DNA of 64,000 nt from Amycolatopsis sp. DSM 110486 (GCF_019468465.1 NZ_CP080519.1:2681001-2745000), one strand, 5' to 3'; shown: positions 1 through 8,800, numbered from the stretch's first letter. Numbers and translations: made by a program. The notes: generated by a model from the letters alone, not told the origin.

Positions 1-334
1 TCTGCTTCTGCTCCTCGTTGGCGTGGAACAGGATGTTGTCCGCGGCGCCGCCGAAGCGGAACGGCACGAAGGTGCGACCCAGTTCGGCCTCCAGCAGCGC
101 GGCCATCACGGCCGAGAGCCCCATGCCGCCGTACTCCTCCGGCGTGAGCACGCCCCAGAAGCCGGATTCCTTGGCCTTGAGCTGCAGCTCCGTCAGCTCC
201 TCGGCCGTAACCCCCGGCCGGCCGGCGCGCTCGCGGCGAAGCACCTCCTGCTCACGCGGCACGAGCTCGCGCTGCACGAACGTGCGCACCCAGTCGCGCA
301 CTTCGCGTTCTTCGGTGCTCAGGGTGAAATCCAT
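1..334 (-). CDS. Acyl-CoA dehydrogenase, N-terminal part (runs off the left edge)
   Basis: Only the first 111 codons are inside the window; the rest lies beyond base 1. The visible protein begins MDFTLSTEER and continues through the N-terminal helical domain of the FAD-dependent acyl-CoA dehydrogenase family, including the typical segment with GVLTPEEYGGMGLS near residue 65-80. The ATG at 334 follows a purine-rich AAAGGGA seven bases upstream, which supports this start. The family oxidises acyl-CoA thioesters at the alpha-beta bond and passes electrons to ETF. Substrate chain length cannot be judged from this fragment. A perfect inverted repeat just upstream (360-379) probably controls it. 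Confidence 0.9.
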   Translation of the reverse strand, partial: MDFTLSTEEREVRDWVRTFVQRELVPREQEVLRRERAGRPGVTAEELTELQLKAKESGFWGVLTPEEYGGMGLSAVMAALLEAELGRTFVPFRFGGAADNILFHANEEQKQ

Positions 335-359
335 CGAGTCGTCCCTTTCCAAGCCGTCC

Positions 360-379
360 GGCTAAGCGCTTGCTTAGCC
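360..379. promoter_or_regulatory. Perfect 20-bp inverted repeat, TetR-type operator candidate
   Basis: The sequence reads GGCTAAGC, spacer GCTT, then GCTTAGCC: two perfect 8-bp arms. It sits 26 bp upstream of the acyl-CoA dehydrogenase start. Size and symmetry fit TetR-family operators that control fatty-acid or branched-chain catabolism in actinobacteria. No cognate regulator gene is adjacent inside the window. Confidence 0.55.
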
Positions 380-481
380 GAGGGTACCGCGTGGTCTTGG
401 GGTCCCCCTAGTACCTGGCCGGTTACCGTGACAACGCGCCCCGGCGCCGGGAAGATCGAGGGTGGACGAGGAGGGTGCCAG

Positions 482-1171
482 GTGACGCAGATCGTGGTCC
501 GGTGGTCGGAGCCGCTCGAAGCGGAGGACCGCTTCCTTCGGCTGCTCGACGAGCTCGAGCGCGGCCGCTTCGAGGCCTACCGGCTGGAGCTGGACAAGCG
601 CCGTTTCCTGACCGGCCGCGTACTGGCGAAGACGCTCACGGCGGCGCGCCTGGGCGTGCCGGTGGAGTCCGTGGTCTTCGACGCCACCTGCGAGGACTGC
701 GGCAAGCCCCACGGCCGGCCCCGCGTGCCCGGCTCGGACCTGACGTTGTCCATTTCGCACTCGGGCCAGCTGATCGGTGTGGCGGCCACGGACGGCGTGC
801 CGGTGGGGCTGGACGTCGAGACCTCTTCGCGCCGGGCCGACAAGTCGCTCATCGAGTACGCCCTGAGCCCGGCCGAACAGCAGGCCGTGGCGGAGCTGCC
901 CGAAGCCTCGCGATCCGCTGCCTTCTTCGTTTACTGGACCCGCAAGGAGGCCGTCATGAAGGCCACCGGCAAGGGCCTGAAGATCCCGCTGCAGAGCATC
1001 ACGTTCTCGCCCTACGACGCACCGGCCGAGCTCGTGTCCTCCGGCGACCCGGCGCTGGACCCGGCTCGCACCCGGCTGGCGGACCTCAAGGCGGCCGAGG
1101 GCCACCGCGCGGCCGTGGCTGCCCTCACCACGGAGGCGCTGGAGGTCACCGAGGAGCACTGGCTCCCCTGA
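482..1171 (+). CDS. 4'-phosphopantetheinyl transferase, Sfp/EntD type
   Basis: This enzyme would move the phosphopantetheine arm of CoA to a serine on carrier proteins of non-ribosomal peptide, polyketide or fatty-acid synthases. The 229-residue product has the family's two diagnostic blocks: VGLDVE (Asp and Glu near 111 and 113, Mg binding) and WTRKEAVMKATGKG (152-165, with the catalytic Lys/Glu pair). The GTG at 482 was chosen because GAGGAGGG lies just upstream and the protein then has normal Sfp-type length; upstream extension in frame gives low-complexity sequence. It converges on an isochorismate synthase gene 31 bp away, so the pair may serve a siderophore pathway encoded elsewhere. 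The carrier-protein target cannot be told from sequence. Confidence 0.93.
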   Translation: MTQIVVRWSEPLEAEDRFLRLLDELERGRFEAYRLELDKRRFLTGRVLAKTLTAARLGVPVESVVFDATCEDCGKPHGRPRVPGSDLTLSISHSGQLIGVAATDGVPVGLDVETSSRRADKSLIEYALSPAEQQAVAELPEASRSAAFFVYWTRKEAVMKATGKGLKIPLQSITFSPYDAPAELVSSGDPALDPARTRLADLKAAEGHRAAVAALTTEALEVTEEHWLP

Positions 1172-1202
1172 GTGCCCCGAGCAGGCGGTGGGGTGGGGTG
1201 AG

Positions 1203-2357
1203 TCAGTCGAGACCCATCGCGCCCAGCAGGGTCCGGAACTTCGCGATCGTCTCGTCGAACTCCGCCTGCGGGTCCGACGCCGGCACGATCCCGCCGCCCG
1301 CGTACAGCCGCATCGACGTGTCCGCCACCTCCGCGCAGCGGATCGCCACGGCCCACTCGCCGTCGCCCACCGCGTCGACCCAGCCGACGCTGCCGGCGTA
1401 GTAGCCGCGGTCGAAGGGCTCCAGCTCTTGGACCAGGTCGCGCGCGGCAGCGGTCGGGGTGCCGCAGATGGCGGGCGTCGGGTGCAAGGCCGCGGCGAGG
1501 TCGAGGGCGGTGACGGCGCGGTCGACGAGCTCGCCGGTGATGGCCGTGCGCAGGTGCCAGATGGCGGGCGTCGACACGAGCTCCGGGGCCGGCGGCACGT
1601 CGAGCTTGCGGCAGAACGGCCGCAGGGCCTCCACGACGTAGTCGATCACCACGGCGTGCTCTTCCTGGTCCTTCGCGGACGCCAGGAGGGCCTCGCCGTT
1701 GGCGCGGTCCGCGACGGGATCCGCCGAGCGCGGCATGGACCCCGCGTGCGGGGTCGTGAACACGGAGTCGCCGGCGCGGGAGAGCAGCAGCTCGGGCGTG
1801 GCGCCCACGAGCGTGCGCCCGCCGGGCAGCTCGGCGGCGTAGGTGAAGTGGCGCGGGTTGCCGCGGGCCAGGTTGCGCACGATCTTCTCGACCGGCACCG
1901 GCGAGGCGAACTCGAGCTCCAGGGCCCGGGCGAGCACGGCTTTGCGCAGGCCACGGTCGCGCAGGGCCGCCACGGCGGCCCGCACGTTGGCCTTGTGGCC
2001 CTCCTCGGACGGCACCTCACGGGTGACGCTCGGGGCGGGCAGCTCTTCCGACGCGGCGACAGCACTGCCTTCGCCCTCGGCCTGCGCCCGGTGGACCGTG
2101 CGCGGCAGGACGAGATGACCCGGCGTGGTCGTGCCCGGGCCGGTGTCGAACGGCAGCGTCCCGACCGCGAGCGGCACGCCCGAGCTGGTCAGCTCTTCGG
2201 CCACGGTCCTGGCCAGCCGCCGTGGATCGGTATCGGTCACGACGGCGACCGAACCCTGGGCGAGGAGCGCTCGCCGGGCCGTCGCGAACAGGAAGTCGCC
2301 ACGCTGGTAGCGGACGGTTGTCTCGACCGGGGTCGCCGGTGCGGTACTGGTCGTCAC
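1203..2357 (-). CDS. entC: Isochorismate synthase (EntC/DhbC/MenF family)
   Basis: Converts chorismate to isochorismate, feeding either 2,3-dihydroxybenzoate/salicylate siderophores or menaquinone. The 384-residue product shows the conserved C-terminal chorismate-binding domain: GATPELLLSR, the KDQEEHAVV segment, the HPTPAICGTP block, FDRGYYAGSVGW, and a C-terminal YAGGGIV with metal-binding acidic residues after it. Length matches EntC/DhbC (about 390). The GTG at 2357 (VTTSTAP) is preferred over the in-frame ATG at 2414, which would add a low-complexity leader; the ribosome site is weak in either case, so the start is uncertain. Siderophore and menaquinone roles cannot be separated here, although the neighbouring Sfp-type transferase favours the former. 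Confidence 0.88.
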   Translation of the reverse strand: MTTSTAPATPVETTVRYQRGDFLFATARRALLAQGSVAVVTDTDPRRLARTVAEELTSSGVPLAVGTLPFDTGPGTTTPGHLVLPRTVHRAQAEGEGSAVAASEELPAPSVTREVPSEEGHKANVRAAVAALRDRGLRKAVLARALELEFASPVPVEKIVRNLARGNPRHFTYAAELPGGRTLVGATPELLLSRAGDSVFTTPHAGSMPRSADPVADRANGEALLASAKDQEEHAVVIDYVVEALRPFCRKLDVPPAPELVSTPAIWHLRTAITGELVDRAVTALDLAAALHPTPAICGTPTAAARDLVQELEPFDRGYYAGSVGWVDAVGDGEWAVAIRCAEVADTSMRLYAGGGIVPASDPQAEFDETIAKFRTLLGAMGLD

Positions 2358-2448
2358 CGCTCCAGCGTCCCAGGATCCGGGAGCTCCGCGGGGAAAGTGT
2401 TGCCGGAAGAACACCTTCGGCGCACTTCCCCCGCGGGAGACCGGGTTC

Positions 2449-2760
2449 TTACTTCAGCGCGTCGATAAGAGCTTCGCGCTGGCGCTCGCCGAGGCCCGCG
2501 GCCCGGCGGTCGGGGTCGATCCCCGCCTGCTCGAGCAGCGCGGCGACCTTGACCGCGCCCAGGCCGGGAACGGCCTTGAGCAGCTGGGTGACCTTCGTCT
2601 TCCCGATGGTCTTGTTCTCCTTGGCCTGCTTGAGCACCTTCTCGATGCTCGTGGTGCCGGACTTGATCGACGCGAGCAGCTCCGAACGCGCCTTACGCGC
2701 CTCTGCCGCCTTGGCGAGGGCGTCGGCGCGCTGCTCCGGAGTCAACGTGGGCAGAGCCAA
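2449..2760 (-). CDS. mihF: Integration host factor, mycobacterial type (mIHF/sIHF)
   Basis: A 103-residue basic nucleoid protein, unrelated in sequence to E. coli IHF, that binds and bends DNA with little specificity and affects supercoiling and recombination. The protein reads ALPTLTPEQRADALAKAA at its N-terminus and has the helix-two-turn-helix region VPGLGAVKVAALLEQAGI near residues 68-85, both hallmarks of the family. The start is TTG at 2760; AAAGGAC lies just upstream and homologues begin at this same residue. An in-frame ATG at 2937 would add 59 unrelated residues. The gene usually sits beside gmk (guanylate kinase), but here it stands alone between isochorismate synthase and an acyl-CoA ligase, so it may be a second copy. 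Confidence 0.93.
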   Translation of the reverse strand: MALPTLTPEQRADALAKAAEARKARSELLASIKSGTTSIEKVLKQAKENKTIGKTKVTQLLKAVPGLGAVKVAALLEQAGIDPDRRAAGLGERQREALIDALK

Positions 2761-3223
2761 CGTAGTGTCCTTTCCTCTCAGGTCTCCGCTTACGCGGCCG
2801 ACGGCTTTTCTCCGATGCTTGCAAGCGCAAGCGCTGGCCAGCCGTCTCTTACCACGGCCCCAGTAAACGCCACACCCTCGAAGAGCGCGCAACCGACACG
2901 CACTTATCACCCTCCGACCACCCGGTGGGCAAGTCACGAGATGACCCCTCGCGGCCTGCGGAAACGTCAGACGTCCCTCGTTTTCGACACCATTACCTCA
3001 CCCGAATGAGGCTCTATTTCGAGACGGTTACGACGCCATTTTTTGTTGTCCCGCAAGGAAAAGTCCGGTATTAAGTTGATCATGGACGCAGGAGGCCGCC
3101 ACCCGATACGGGGATGGCCGTGACCGAACGGTTGCCCGAGTTGACCATGCCCCCGCGTCCCGTCCGCCGTTAGAGTCGGCGGCACCCCAGTTCACCGGCG
3201 AACGAGCACCACGGGAGTCACCC
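2761..3223. other. 463-bp intergenic region, divergent promoters of mIHF and acyl-CoA ligase
   Basis: No coding sequence is convincing here. It must hold the promoters for the leftward mIHF gene and the rightward ligase. I see a 10-bp palindrome GCTTGCAAGC at 2817-2826 followed by a GCAAGCGC repeat, and a weak hairpin CCTCA/TGAGG near 2997-3012. A GGGAG ribosome site precedes the ligase ATG. GC content drops around 2975-3080, consistent with promoter DNA. Confidence 0.5.
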
Positions 3224-4852
3224 ATGTTGAGCACGATGCAGGACGGGCAGCTTTCGCTGGCGAAGCTCCTGCGGCACGGCACGAAGGTGCACGCGAAGAG
3301 CGAAGTCATCACCTGGACCGGTTCAGAAGCCCGCCGGGAGACCTACGCCGAGCTCGGGCAGCACGCCGCCCGCCTGGCCAACGCGCTGCGCACCCTCGGC
3401 GTGACCGGCGACCAGCGCGTCGGCACGTTCATGTGGAACAACGCGGAGCACCTGGCCGCCTACCTCGCGGTGCCGGCCATGGGCGCGGTGCTGCACACCC
3501 TGAACATCCGCCTGTTCCCCGAGCAGCTCACCTTCGTCGCGAACCACGCCGAGGACCACGTGGTGATCGTCGACGGCACGCTGGTGCCGCTGCTGGCCAA
3601 GCAGCTGCCGCACTTCACCACGGTCAAGCACGTGATCGTGGCCAACGGCGACGCCTCGACGCTGGAGGCGCCCAACGGCATCACCGTGCACTCCTACGAT
3701 GAGCTGCTGGCCGCCCAGCCGAGCGAGTTCGACTGGCCCGAGATCGACGAGCGTTCCGCCGCCGCGATGTGCTACACGTCCGGCACGACGGGCGACCCGA
3801 AGGGCGTCGTCTACTCGCACCGCTCGATCTGGCTGCACTCGATGCAGGTCTGCATGACCGACAGCATGCGGCTGGCCCAGGAGGACACCGCGCTGGCGAT
3901 CGTGCCGATGTTCCACGCGATGTCGTGGGGCCTGCCCTACGCCGCGATGATGGTCGGCGCGTCGCTGCTCATGCCCGACCGCTTCCTGCAGCCGGCCCCG
4001 ATCGCCGCGATGCTGGCGGCCGAGAAGCCGACGTTCGCGGCGGCCGTGCCCACGATCTGGCAGGGCCTGCTCGCCCACCTCGATGCGAACCCGCAGGACA
4101 TCTCCCACGTGCGCGAGGTCGTGGTCGGCGGGTCGGCCGCGCCGCCTTCGCTGATGCACGCGTTCGAGGAGCGCTACGACGTGCCGATCCTGCACGCGTG
4201 GGGCATGACCGAGACGTCGCCGCTGGGCAGCGTCGCGCGTCCGCCGGGCAGCGCGACCGGCGAGGAGCGCTGGGCCTACCGCTACACGCAGGGCCGGTTC
4301 CCCGCGTCGGTGGCCGCGCGGCTCATCGGCGACAACGGCGAGGAACTGCCGTGGGACAACGACGCCGTGGGCGAGCTCGAGGTGCAGGGCCCGTGGATCG
4401 CCGGCGCCTACTACGGCGGCAACGCCATCGACCCGGACAAGTTCCACGACGGCTGGCTGCGCACGGGTGACGTCGGCAAGATCAGCCCCGACGGCTACCT
4501 CACCCTCACCGACCGCGCCAAGGACGTGATCAAGTCCGGCGGCGAGTGGATCTCGTCGGTCGACCTGGAGAACCAGGTCATGGGCCACCCCGCCGTCGCC
4601 GAGGCGGCCGTGGTCGGGATCCCCGACGAGAAGTGGGACGAGCGCCCGCTGGTGACCGTCGTGGTGAAGGAAGGCCAGAGCGTGACGGCCGAACAGCTGC
4701 GCGACTACCTGACCGACAAGGTCGCGAAGTGGCAGCTGCCGGAGAACTGGACCTTCGTGGACGAAGTGCCCAAGACCAGCGTCGGCAAGTTCGACAAGAA
4801 GCGCATCCGCGCGTCCTACTCAGAGGGAAAGCTCGACATCTCACAGCTCTAA
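3224..4852 (+). CDS. Fatty-acyl-CoA ligase (AMP-forming, FadD/AlkK-like)
   Basis: Activates a carboxylic acid to acyl-AMP and then acyl-CoA. The 542-residue protein has the AMP-binding P-loop [12 protein letters not shown] (184-195), the WGMTETSP adenine-binding motif near 326, the hinge region GWLRTGDVG, and the C-terminal catalytic lysine in GKFDKKR. The absence of CoA-ligase/carrier fusions and the residues [12 protein letters not shown] suit medium- or long-chain acids (AlkK-type), but the exact substrate is unknown. The ATG at 3224 is preceded by GGGAG at good spacing. It is transcribed alone; a strong inverted repeat begins 34 bp after the stop. Confidence 0.92.
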   Translation: MLSTMQDGQLSLAKLLRHGTKVHAKSEVITWTGSEARRETYAELGQHAARLANALRTLGVTGDQRVGTFMWNNAEHLAAYLAVPAMGAVLHTLNIRLFPEQLTFVANHAEDHVVIVDGTLVPLLAKQLPHFTTVKHVIVANGDASTLEAPNGITVHSYDELLAAQPSEFDWPEIDERSAAAMCYTSGTTGDPKGVVYSHRSIWLHSMQVCMTDSMRLAQEDTALAIVPMFHAMSWGLPYAAMMVGASLLMPDRFLQPAPIAAMLAAEKPTFAAAVPTIWQGLLAHLDANPQDISHVREVVVGGSAAPPSLMHAFEERYDVPILHAWGMTETSPLGSVARPPGSATGEERWAYRYTQGRFPASVAARLIGDNGEELPWDNDAVGELEVQGPWIAGAYYGGNAIDPDKFHDGWLRTGDVGKISPDGYLTLTDRAKDVIKSGGEWISSVDLENQVMGHPAVAEAAVVGIPDEKWDERPLVTVVVKEGQSVTAEQLRDYLTDKVAKWQLPENWTFVDEVPKTSVGKFDKKRIRASYSEGKLDISQL

Positions 4853-4886
4853 CGGGTAATTCTCCGGCGAGTCGCGGATGATCCGG

Positions 4887-4925
4887 CGCCTGTCTTGAGA
4901 GAGTCTTGCGCTCTCAAGACAGGCG
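4887..4925. terminator. 15-bp perfect inverted repeat, terminator or attenuator
   Basis: Left arm 4887-4901 and right arm 4911-4925 are exact reverse complements (CGCCTGTCTTGAGAG), with a 9-nt loop. It lies between the acyl-CoA ligase stop and the sugar-binding lipoprotein gene. There is no T-tract, as is usual in actinobacteria. It ends only 27 bp before the lipoprotein ATG, so it could also be a leader hairpin or operator of the ABC operon. Confidence 0.55.
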
Positions 4926-4952
4926 TCGGAGCGCGTCGGAGGAAGTACGGGG

Positions 4953-6257
4953 ATGCAGTCACGCAGCAGGAGGTCGTTCCTCACTCTCGCGGGAACGGCA
5001 GCAGTGGGCGCGGTCGCGGCCGCGTGTGGTTCGAACACCGGGCGCCCAGGCGACCCGCCGCCGTCCACCGCGATGTCGGCCGGACCGCCGCCGTCGAAAC
5101 CGGCCGCGAAGGTGACGCTGCAGCAGTGGTACCACGCGTACGGCGAAGACGGCGTGCAGGACGCCGTGCGCGGCTACGCGGCCTCGTACCCGGGCGCGAC
5201 CGTGAAGGTGCAGTGGAACCCGGGTGACTACGACTCGAAGATCGTGACCGCGCTGCAGAACAGCGCCGTGCCCGACGTGTTCGAGGCCCAGGTGAAGATC
5301 GACTGGGTGCGCCAGAACCAGGTCGTGGCGCTCGACGACCTCATCGGCCCGGTGAAGAACGACTTCAGCCCCGCCGTGCTGGCCGCGCAGACCGTGGAGG
5401 GCAAGGTCTACGGCATCCCGCAGGCCACCGACACGCAGGTGCTCTTCTACCGCCCGAGCCTGCTGCAGGCCGCGGGCGTGCAGCCGCCGCAGACCGTCGA
5501 CGAGCTGGTGGACGCCGCCGGCAAGCTCTCGCGCGACGGCGTGAAGGGCTTGTTCGTGGGCAACGACGGCGGCGTCGCCACGCTGACCGGCCCGCTGCTG
5601 TGGTCGGCCGGGCTCGACTACCTCAAGCCCGGCGGCCGCGAGGTCGGCTTCGACGACCCGCGCGCGGCCACCGCGCTGGGCAAGCTGCGCGCGTTGAACG
5701 CCAACAGCTCCCTGCTGCTCGGCGCGCCCACCGACTGGTCCGACCCGGGCGCGTTCATCGACGGCCTGTGCGCGATGCAGTGGACCGGGCTGTGGAACAT
5801 GCCGAAGATCCGCGACGCGTTCAACGACGACTTCGCCGTGCTGCCCTTCCCCAAGCTGGACAACAGCGGCGCCCCTTCGGTGCCCGTGGGCGCGTACGGC
5901 GCGATGGTCAACGCGAAGAGCAAGCACGTGGCCGAGGCCAAGGCGTTCGTGAAGTGGCTGTGGGTCGACCAGACGACCGACCAGCTGGAGTTCGCCACGC
6001 GCTTCGGGTTCCACGTGCCGGCGCGCCAGAGCCTCATCGACAAGGCCGACACGCTGCGCTCGGGCCCGGCCGCCGACGTCGCGCGGTTCGTGAAGGAGAA
6101 CAGCCACCTCGTCGGCGGTCCCGTGTGGACCCAGCAGGCGAACACCGCGCTGTCCGACGCGGTCGCGAAGATCGCCAAGGAGGGCGCCGACCCGGTGGCG
6201 CAGACCAAGGCGGCGGTGACGGTCGCGCAGTCCGAGCTGAAGCGCTTGTTCGGGTGA
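4953..6257 (+). CDS. Sugar ABC transporter substrate-binding lipoprotein (Tat-exported)
   Basis: Extracytoplasmic receptor that captures a sugar or related solute and delivers it to the permease pair encoded next. The 434-residue protein begins with a twin-arginine signal (SRRSFL, Arg6-Arg7) and a lipobox VAAAC with the lipidated Cys at about 25, followed by a Pro/Ser-rich linker and a family-1 solute-binding fold (YDSKIVTALQNSAVPDVFEAQ). The ATG has GGAGGAAG upstream. It is the first gene of an operon with two permeases; no ATPase follows. The ligand cannot be inferred from sequence, though the arrangement is that of carbohydrate uptake systems. Confidence 0.92.
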   Translation: MQSRSRRSFLTLAGTAAVGAVAAACGSNTGRPGDPPPSTAMSAGPPPSKPAAKVTLQQWYHAYGEDGVQDAVRGYAASYPGATVKVQWNPGDYDSKIVTALQNSAVPDVFEAQVKIDWVRQNQVVALDDLIGPVKNDFSPAVLAAQTVEGKVYGIPQATDTQVLFYRPSLLQAAGVQPPQTVDELVDAAGKLSRDGVKGLFVGNDGGVATLTGPLLWSAGLDYLKPGGREVGFDDPRAATALGKLRALNANSSLLLGAPTDWSDPGAFIDGLCAMQWTGLWNMPKIRDAFNDDFAVLPFPKLDNSGAPSVPVGAYGAMVNAKSKHVAEAKAFVKWLWVDQTTDQLEFATRFGFHVPARQSLIDKADTLRSGPAADVARFVKENSHLVGGPVWTQQANTALSDAVAKIAKEGADPVAQTKAAVTVAQSELKRLFG

Positions 6258-6264
6258 AGCTGCT

Positions 6265-7197
6265 TTGAAAGCCCCAGCCCGGAAGACCCGGGACACGCTG
6301 GCGTTCTGGGGGTTCGTCGGCCCGTTCCTGATCGGGCTGGCCGTGTTCGCGTACCTGCCGATCGGCTGGAGCGTGTACCTGTCGTTCTTCGACGCGCGCA
6401 ACACCGTGACGCCGAGCGTGTTCGTGGGGCTGGACAACTACGCGCACATGCTCACCGACGGGCCGTTCCTGGCCAGTCTCGGCACGTTCAGTGTGTTCGC
6501 GGTGGTGATCGTGCCGCTCACGTTCGTGCTGTCGCTCGCGCTCGCGGTCGGCGTGCACCAGCTGAGGTTCGCGCGCGCGTTCTTCCGCTCGGTGTTCTTC
6601 CTGCCCTTCGCTTGCTCGTACGTGGTGGCTTCGCTGATCTGGAAGACGTCGCTGTTCTCAGGGGTGCGCTACGGCCTGGCGAACACCGTGCTGGGCCTGT
6701 TCGGCGCCGATCCGGTGGCGTGGACGGGCACGGTCGACCCGCCGCTGTACTGGATCGTGCTGGTGACCGCGCGGCTGTGGCTGCAGCTGGGCTTCTACAT
6801 GATCCTGTTCCTCGCCGCGCTGCAACGGATTCCGGTCCGGCTCTACGAAGCCGCGTGGCTCGACGGCGCGAAGCCGGGCTGGCAGGTGTTCCGCTACATC
6901 ACGCTGCCACAGCTGCGCGCGACTTCCGTGGCCGTGCTGCTGCTGAACCTGATCAACGCGTACCAGGCGTTCGACGAGTTCTACAACATCATGGGCGACT
7001 CCCGTGGTTATCCACCGTTCGCGCGGCCGCCGCTGGTGTACCTCTACTACACGTCGCTGGGTTCGGGCGGCCAGGACCTGGGCCGCGGCAGCGCGGGCGC
7101 GGTGCTGCTGGCGCTGCTCATCGCGCTCGTGACGTTGTCGCAGGGCAGGCTGTTCCGCTTCGACCGTGGTGCCCTCTCGTCAACGGCGCTGTCGTGA
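6265..7197 (+). CDS. Sugar ABC transporter permease, MalF/UgpA type
   Basis: Inner-membrane subunit forming half of the translocation pore. The 310-residue protein has about six membrane segments and the cytoplasmic EAA loop (EAAWLDGAKPGWQVFRYITLP, about 195-215) that docks the ATPase. The start is TTG at 6265, seven bases after the lipoprotein stop, with GGGTGAAG upstream overlapping the end of the previous gene; no nearby ATG or GTG is in frame. It is followed by the second permease with a 4-bp GTGA overlap, so the two are translationally coupled. Confidence 0.92.
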   Translation: MKAPARKTRDTLAFWGFVGPFLIGLAVFAYLPIGWSVYLSFFDARNTVTPSVFVGLDNYAHMLTDGPFLASLGTFSVFAVVIVPLTFVLSLALAVGVHQLRFARAFFRSVFFLPFACSYVVASLIWKTSLFSGVRYGLANTVLGLFGADPVAWTGTVDPPLYWIVLVTARLWLQLGFYMILFLAALQRIPVRLYEAAWLDGAKPGWQVFRYITLPQLRATSVAVLLLNLINAYQAFDEFYNIMGDSRGYPPFARPPLVYLYYTSLGSGGQDLGRGSAGAVLLALLIALVTLSQGRLFRFDRGALSSTALS

Positions 7198-8009
7198 AGG
7201 CCGCATTGCGCTGGACGGCGCTGATCGTGGCGGCGGTGCTGTTCCTGCTGCCGTTCTACCTGCTGCTGCGCAACGGGCTCGCCTCGCGCGCGGAGATCAC
7301 GGCTCCTGATTGGACGCTGTGGCCTCGGCAGGTGCACTGGGAGAACTTCACGCGCCTGTTCTCGCTGGAGGACGTGCCGTTCGCGCGAAGCCTGCTCAAC
7401 TCCGCGGTCGTGGCGACGCTGCAGACGTCGGGGCTGCTGGTGATCTGCTCACTCGCCGGCTACGGGTTCGCCCGGATCCCTTACCACCACTCGAAAACCG
7501 TGTTCTACGCGGTGCTCGCGACGCTGATGATCCCGACGTCGGTCACGTTCGTGCCGAGCTTCGTCGTGGTGTCCACGCTCGGCTGGCTCTCGGACCTGCG
7601 CGGCCTGGTGATCCCGGGGTTGTTCAGCGCGTTCAGCGCGTTCCTGTTCCGCCAGTACTTCCTGGACTTCCCGCGCGAGCTGGAGGAAGCCGGCCGCGTC
7701 GACGGGCTCACGCGCTGGGGCGTGTTCCGGCGCATCGTGGTGCCCAACTCGCGCGGCTTCTTCGCCGCGATCGCCGTGATCTCGGTGATCGGCAGCTGGA
7801 ACGCGTTCCTGTGGCCGCTGATCATCGCGCAGTCGCCGGACTCGTGGACGGTGCAGGTGGCGCTGTCGGGCCTGCTGACCTCACAGAACCCGCAGCTGAA
7901 CCTGCTCTTCCTGGCCGCGGCGGTGTCGATCCTGCCAATCGTGCTGCTGTTCGCCTTCCTGCAGCGTTACCTCGTGCGCGGGGTCACGGAGTCGGGTGTG
8001 AAGGGCTGA
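7194..8009 (+). CDS. Sugar ABC transporter permease, MalG/UgpE type
   Basis: Partner permease of the preceding gene. The 271-residue protein has an N-terminal membrane segment, the core transport domain and the EAA loop EEAGRVDGLTRWGVFRRIVVP (about 165-185). The GTG at 7194 overlaps the upstream TGA as GTGA. No ATP-binding subunit is encoded downstream; the next gene is unrelated. In actinobacteria such importers often borrow one shared ATPase of the MsiK type, which would have to lie outside the window. Confidence 0.92.
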   Translation: MKAALRWTALIVAAVLFLLPFYLLLRNGLASRAEITAPDWTLWPRQVHWENFTRLFSLEDVPFARSLLNSAVVATLQTSGLLVICSLAGYGFARIPYHHSKTVFYAVLATLMIPTSVTFVPSFVVVSTLGWLSDLRGLVIPGLFSAFSAFLFRQYFLDFPRELEEAGRVDGLTRWGVFRRIVVPNSRGFFAAIAVISVIGSWNAFLWPLIIAQSPDSWTVQVALSGLLTSQNPQLNLLFLAAAVSILPIVLLFAFLQRYLVRGVTESGVKG

Positions 8010-8036
8010 GCCGCCGCGGCAGCGGCACCGGCGGCT
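8009..8036 (+). terminator. Weak terminator candidate after the sugar ABC operon
   Basis: AGCCGCCG at 8009-8016 pairs with CGGCGGCT at 8029-8036 around a 12-nt loop, overlapping the last stop codon. No T-tract. The surroundings are rich in CGGC repeats, so the pairing could be fortuitous. Confidence 0.3.
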
Positions 8037-8159
8037 GCAGCGGCATTCGGGCTGACGCGCCACCCGATCGCGGCGGGTCAATCCGCCGATTCCGCCCCCA
8101 ACGACCACCGCATCCCCCATAAGCTCTTTGTACCCGACGCCCGGAACCTGGAGCACCCG

Positions 8160-8639
8160 ATGACCGATCCGTACCAGCAGCAGCCGCGCCAAGAGGGCCA
8201 GTACTACGGCGCCGACGGTTATCCGACGCCCCAGCAGCCCCCGCAGCAGCCCTCGGCGCCGCTGCCCGTGCCGTACTCCGCGCCGTATTCGGGGCCGTAC
8301 CCGACGCCGTACTCGGGACCGCAGCCCATGCCGTACGGGCCGTTCCCGGGTTACGTACCGCTGCGGACGAGCGGCATGGCGATCGCGGGGATGATCATCG
8401 GGATCCTCGCGCTGATCACGTTCTGGGTGCCGTTCTGGGACGTGATCGCGGCGTTCACCGCGATCGGGCTGTCGTGGGCGGGCATGGTGCAGGCGCAGAA
8501 GCCCGGCTACGCGGGCCAGGGCATGGGCATCGCCGGGCTCGTCTGCGGAATCATCGCCGCGATCCCCGCGGTGATCTTCCTGGTGCTGTTCTTCACGGCG
8601 ATCGCGGCGACGAGTACGTCGTGCGCGTTCTACTGCTGA
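8160..8639 (+). CDS. DUF4190 membrane protein with a Pro/Gln/Tyr-rich N-terminus
   Basis: A 159-residue protein of unknown function. The first 65 residues are rich in proline, glutamine and tyrosine (repeats of the form PYSGPYPTPYS), likely disordered. The remainder has two hydrophobic segments (about 75-110 and 120-150) and matches the DUF4190 pattern GMAIAGMIIGILAL ... GIAGLVCGIIA seen in many actinobacterial small membrane proteins. The ATG at 8160 has GGAG at good spacing. It is monocistronic. No role should be assumed beyond membrane localisation. Confidence 0.85.
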   Translation: MTDPYQQQPRQEGQYYGADGYPTPQQPPQQPSAPLPVPYSAPYSGPYPTPYSGPQPMPYGPFPGYVPLRTSGMAIAGMIIGILALITFWVPFWDVIAAFTAIGLSWAGMVQAQKPGYAGQGMGIAGLVCGIIAAIPAVIFLVLFFTAIAATSTSCAFYC

Positions 8640-8800
8640 AACTTTGCTTCTGAACCCACCTTCGTCGGGTAGTCGAACCGCGGTACCTGTGACAGAGTCA
8701 GCCGCACTGTCACGGTGAATGTGAGCGGGATTCATGTTTCGTTCACCGGAGGTCCACCGCCGTCCGGCAGCGTGCTGGGCAGCCGACACCGGGAGCGAAG

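Noticed and set aside
3323..4588. 421-codon antisense frame opposite the acyl-CoA ligase
   Set aside because: Same artefact; the plus strand encodes a full AMP-binding enzyme.
8010..8045. CGGC-rich stretch as a REP or CRISPR-like repeat
   Set aside because: Only one short imperfect dyad; no periodic spacing. No CRISPR array was found anywhere in the window.
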